Shown: positions 62,158-64,000 of the stretch, piece by piece
How the letters are laid out: every line of letters starts with the position of its first letter
How positions within the stretch are numbered: position 1 is the first letter of the stretch
Source: Breoghania sp037026715
GTDB taxonomy: Bacteria > Pseudomonadota > Alphaproteobacteria > Rhizobiales > Stappiaceae
Length of the DNA stretch: 64,000 nt
Assembly: GCF_037026715.1 (NCBI RefSeq)
Contig: NZ_JBANCG010000003.1
Location: forward strand, 186,001-250,000
Direction of reading: 5' to 3'
The notes under the pieces: generated by a model
Databases searched by the model: none
Seen by the model: the letters and a program-made list of their open reading frames with translations, nothing else
What the model was told of the DNA's origin: nothing
Position numbers and translations under genes: made by a program

Positions 62158-62622
62158 GTGGGCCTCTTTGGCACGATCATCCGCGAGCTCGGTCCCTGGA
62201 GCTGGCACGTTCTGGGGCTATTGCTGCTCGGCCTGGAGATCCTGGCGCCGGGCACGTTCTTCCTGTGGTTCGGCATCTCCGCTCTGATCGTGGGAACTGC
62301 GGCGCTGTTCTTTGACATGAGCTGGCAGACCGAGCTGATCATCTTTCTGGTGATCGCCTTCGCCAGCCTGATCGCCGGCCGCCGGCTGATGAACCGCAAG
62401 AGCGCCGGACAGGAAGGGGAGGGCGACACCCTCAACCGTCGCGGATCGCGCTACGTGGGGCGCGAATTCGTGCTCGGCGAGCCGATCGCGCAAGGCACCG
62501 GACGGCTGAACGTCGACGACAGCGTGTGGCGGGTGACGGGCCCCGATCTGCCGGCGGGCGCCAAGGTGAGGGTCGTCGAGGTCGACGGCTCCGTGCTGAA
62601 GGTGACGGCCGCGGGAGAGTGA
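62158..62622 (+). CDS. NfeD-like membrane protein, QmcA partner
   Basis: A 154-aa protein of the short NfeD (YbbK/YuaF) type: three hydrophobic helices (WSWHVLGLLLLGLEILAPGTFFLWFGISALIVGTAALF, TELIIFLVIAFASLIAG) and a C-terminal OB-fold domain (LNRRGSRYVGREFVLGEPI ... WRVTGPDLPAGAKVRVVEV). The start is a GTG at 62158, five bases after the qmcA stop. The pair is known to work together in membrane quality control, protease regulation or raft-like organisation. Confidence 0.92.
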   Translation: MGLFGTIIRELGPWSWHVLGLLLLGLEILAPGTFFLWFGISALIVGTAALFFDMSWQTELIIFLVIAFASLIAGRRLMNRKSAGQEGEGDTLNRRGSRYVGREFVLGEPIAQGTGRLNVDDSVWRVTGPDLPAGAKVRVVEVDGSVLKVTAAGE

Positions 62623-62649
62623 GGCGCGGGCGCGATTTTCCCCGCCCGC

Positions 62650-63309
62650 TCAGATGCCCTGCAGGCCGCCGCAGATGAAGCGGATGAGGAATTCGTTCTT
62701 TTCGCTCTCGTGCACTGCGCCCGGATCGCTGTGCGACAGGCGTTGCATGCGCGCGTCGAAATGGCTCATCACCAGTGCGCTGACCGAGAACAGGTAGCCC
62801 CAGGTCAGGCCGTTGACGGTCTTGTCGGGCAGGGCCTGCTTCAGCGCCTCGATGAAGCGGGCTGCCATCGGATCGTAGTAGTCGCGGATAATGCCGCGCG
62901 ATTCCTCTTCCGGATCGGAGGCTTCGCGCAGGATGAGCTGCGAATAGATGCGGCCTTCTTCCGTCGCCTTGGCGTTCAGGACCGGCATGACGAAGGCTTC
63001 GACGATGTGGCGCAGCGCATCGGGAGCCGACAGGTGCTCGATCCGGTCCAGCCGTTCCAGCCGCTCCTCGAAGATCGTGTGGAAATGGTCGAACACCGAG
63101 CGGTAGAGATTTTCCTTGGTCTGGAAATGATAGACGATCAAGGAGAGCTGGACATCGGCCGCCGTGGCGATCTCGCGCATCGAAACGCCGTGGTATCCCT
63201 TGCGGGAAAACAGGCGACCGGCTTCCAGCACGATGCGGTGCCTGCGCGTCGGCGCGCCGTTTCCGTCGGCGGCGTCGCCGCTATTTTCGGTTTTTCTGGA
63301 TCTGGCCAT
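62650..63309 (-). CDS. TetR family transcriptional regulator
   Basis: A 219-aa repressor. The TetR helix-turn-helix is at about residues 24-70 (RIVLEAGRLFSRKGYHGVSMREIA, then ADVQLSLIVYHFQTKENLYRSVFD). The C-terminal ligand domain (about 80-219) resembles the YfiR/TetR_C group (FVMPVLNAK, QLILREASDPEEESRG). Convergent with nfeD, with a hairpin (GCGGGC...GCCCGC, 62626-62649) between the stops. The adjacent beta-keto acid cleavage gene on the same strand is a candidate target. Confidence 0.9.
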   Translation of the reverse strand: MARSRKTENSGDAADGNGAPTRRHRIVLEAGRLFSRKGYHGVSMREIATAADVQLSLIVYHFQTKENLYRSVFDHFHTIFEERLERLDRIEHLSAPDALRHIVEAFVMPVLNAKATEEGRIYSQLILREASDPEEESRGIIRDYYDPMAARFIEALKQALPDKTVNGLTWGYLFSVSALVMSHFDARMQRLSHSDPGAVHESEKNEFLIRFICGGLQGI

Positions 63310-63583
63310 CAGTCGCCAATGAATAGCGGTTCCCGAGCCCGTCCAGGAACCATAAGCGCCCGAAATAGCAGCCGGCTTCTCGCGATGTCAATCAACGCGG
63401 CAGGCTGCGGTCCGTGCGTGGCGAAGGGCGGCCGGCCTCAAGGGTCATTTCCGAAGGCTCGTTCCGCGAGCCGCACGCCGACCATCTCTTGGGCAGCAGG
63501 AGGTCGACATGCGGCGTCGCGGCCCTGACGGGCGCGGCCGTCTTGCGCGCGGCCGCGCGAAGCGATCGATGGGGCGCTACACG

Positions 63584-64000
63584 TCAGGGATGGCGCAAGC
63601 CCAGGATTTCGCGGGCATCGTCGGGCGAGGCATGTTCCCTGTCGGCCTCGTGGACGAGGCGAACCGCGCGCTCGACCATCTCGGCATTCGACTTCGCAAG
63701 CCGGCCCTTGGCGTAATAGACGTTGTCCTCGAGCCCGACCCGAACGTTGCCGCCGAGTGCGATGGTGGCGAAGAGGATCGGCAGATGACGCGCGCCGATG
63801 CCGAGTGCCGACCAGTTGGCCTCGGCGGGCAGCAGGCTCTTCAGGAAGACGAGATTTTCCACCGTCGCCGCCATGCCGCCGGCCGCCCCCAGCACGAGCT
63901 GGTAGTAGCCTGGCGCCTTCAGGACGCCCTGCTTGATGTAGTGCAGCGCGTTGTAGATCATCCCGCCGTCGAAGATCTCGATCTCGGGCAGAATGTCGAG
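63584..64000 (-). CDS. 3-keto-5-aminohexanoate cleavage family enzyme (BKACE, DUF849), 5' end outside window
   Basis: The visible part is the C-terminal 138 residues, opening LDILPEIEIFDGGMIYNALH and continuing with APGYYQLVLGAAGGMAATVENLVFLKSLLP, IGARHLPILFATIALGGNVRVGLEDNVYYAKGRLAKSNAEMVERAV. GGNVRVGLEDN and the preceding GGMAAT are the signature of the BKACE family, which uses a zinc ion to cleave a beta-keto acid with acetyl-CoA. The frame is open to the window edge, so the gene starts outside it; an internal ATG at 63961 is not the true start. Substrates in the family range from 3-keto-5-aminohexanoate to dehydrocarnitine, and which one applies cannot be read here. Confidence 0.9.
   Translation of the reverse strand, partial: LDILPEIEIFDGGMIYNALHYIKQGVLKAPGYYQLVLGAAGGMAATVENLVFLKSLLPAEANWSALGIGARHLPILFATIALGGNVRVGLEDNVYYAKGRLAKSNAEMVERAVRLVHEADREHASPDDAREILGLRHP

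Noticed and set aside
63414..63716. Plus-strand 100-codon ORF between the TetR gene and the BKACE gene
   Set aside because: It overlaps the conserved C terminus of the BKACE gene on the other strand and its translation has no recognisable features.

Overview
The window reads as a chromosomal segment of a high-GC alphaproteobacterium, most likely in the order Hyphomicrobiales (a Stappiaceae, Rhodobiaceae or similar marine or soil lineage). The pointers are GC-rich codon use throughout, a DctBD two-component pair with a sigma-54 promoter for TRAP genes, several TRAP transporters, LIV-type ABC transport, and many palindromic intergenic repeats of the kind common in that order. I see no rRNA, tRNA, CRISPR array, prophage or intact insertion sequence. 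The genus call is inference.

Layout. 0.4-4.7 kb: trehalose-6-phosphate synthase (otsA), then a DUF1800/DUF1501 secreted pair. 5.0-6.7 kb: 4-hydroxyphenylpyruvate dioxygenase (hpd) divergent from an Lrp/AsnC regulator. 7.0-10.1 kb: a ModE-like regulator, a perfect inverted-repeat operator candidate, then modABC for molybdate uptake. 10.4-17.8 kb: a C4-dicarboxylate TRAP locus with dctB (apparently frameshifted), dctD, a sigma-54 promoter and dctPQM. 18.0-21.9 kb: small unknown proteins, an MMPL/RND exporter and a cold-shock protein. 22.3-28.2 kb: D-erythronate dehydrogenase (denD), a cobalamin riboswitch with a CbiM-type permease, an IlvD/Edd sugar-acid dehydratase, a small cysteine-rich protein in an AT-rich pocket, and a class-I amidotransferase. 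28.4-39.3 kb: three tandem Tat-exported TRAP binding proteins of 366 aa each followed by two TRAP permease pairs, one with a 331-residue C-terminal extension. 39.5-54.4 kb: a 59-aa membrane protein, a single-chain indolepyruvate:ferredoxin oxidoreductase, and an AMP-ligase/livGHMKF/PaaK-like cluster probably for uptake and CoA activation of an aromatic or other carboxylic acid, with an RNase T2 gene lodged inside. 54.4-59.6 kb: two PAS-GAF-PAS histidine kinases, an Rcp1-like response regulator and a degenerate receiver protein. 59.9-64.0 kb: ferrochelatase, QmcA/NfeD membrane proteins, a TetR regulator, and a beta-keto acid cleavage enzyme cut by the window end.

The common theme is uptake and catabolism of organic acids: C4-dicarboxylates, probably 2-oxo acids, sugar acids and aryl acids. 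Three full TRAP systems, a LIV system and their oxidative or CoA-forming enzymes lie within 40 kb.

The non-coding space is dominated by five palindromic repeat families, here called A to E. They are often arranged as inverted arm pairs, sometimes nested, and in two places sit inside what looks like one operon. The strongest leads are the triplicated TRAP binding proteins with the extended DctM, the kinase and receiver with degenerate motifs, the small CYYCC-tail protein, and the dctB frameshift. I did not find a clearly new multi-gene system; the signalling island at 54-60 kb and the three-to-two TRAP array come closest.
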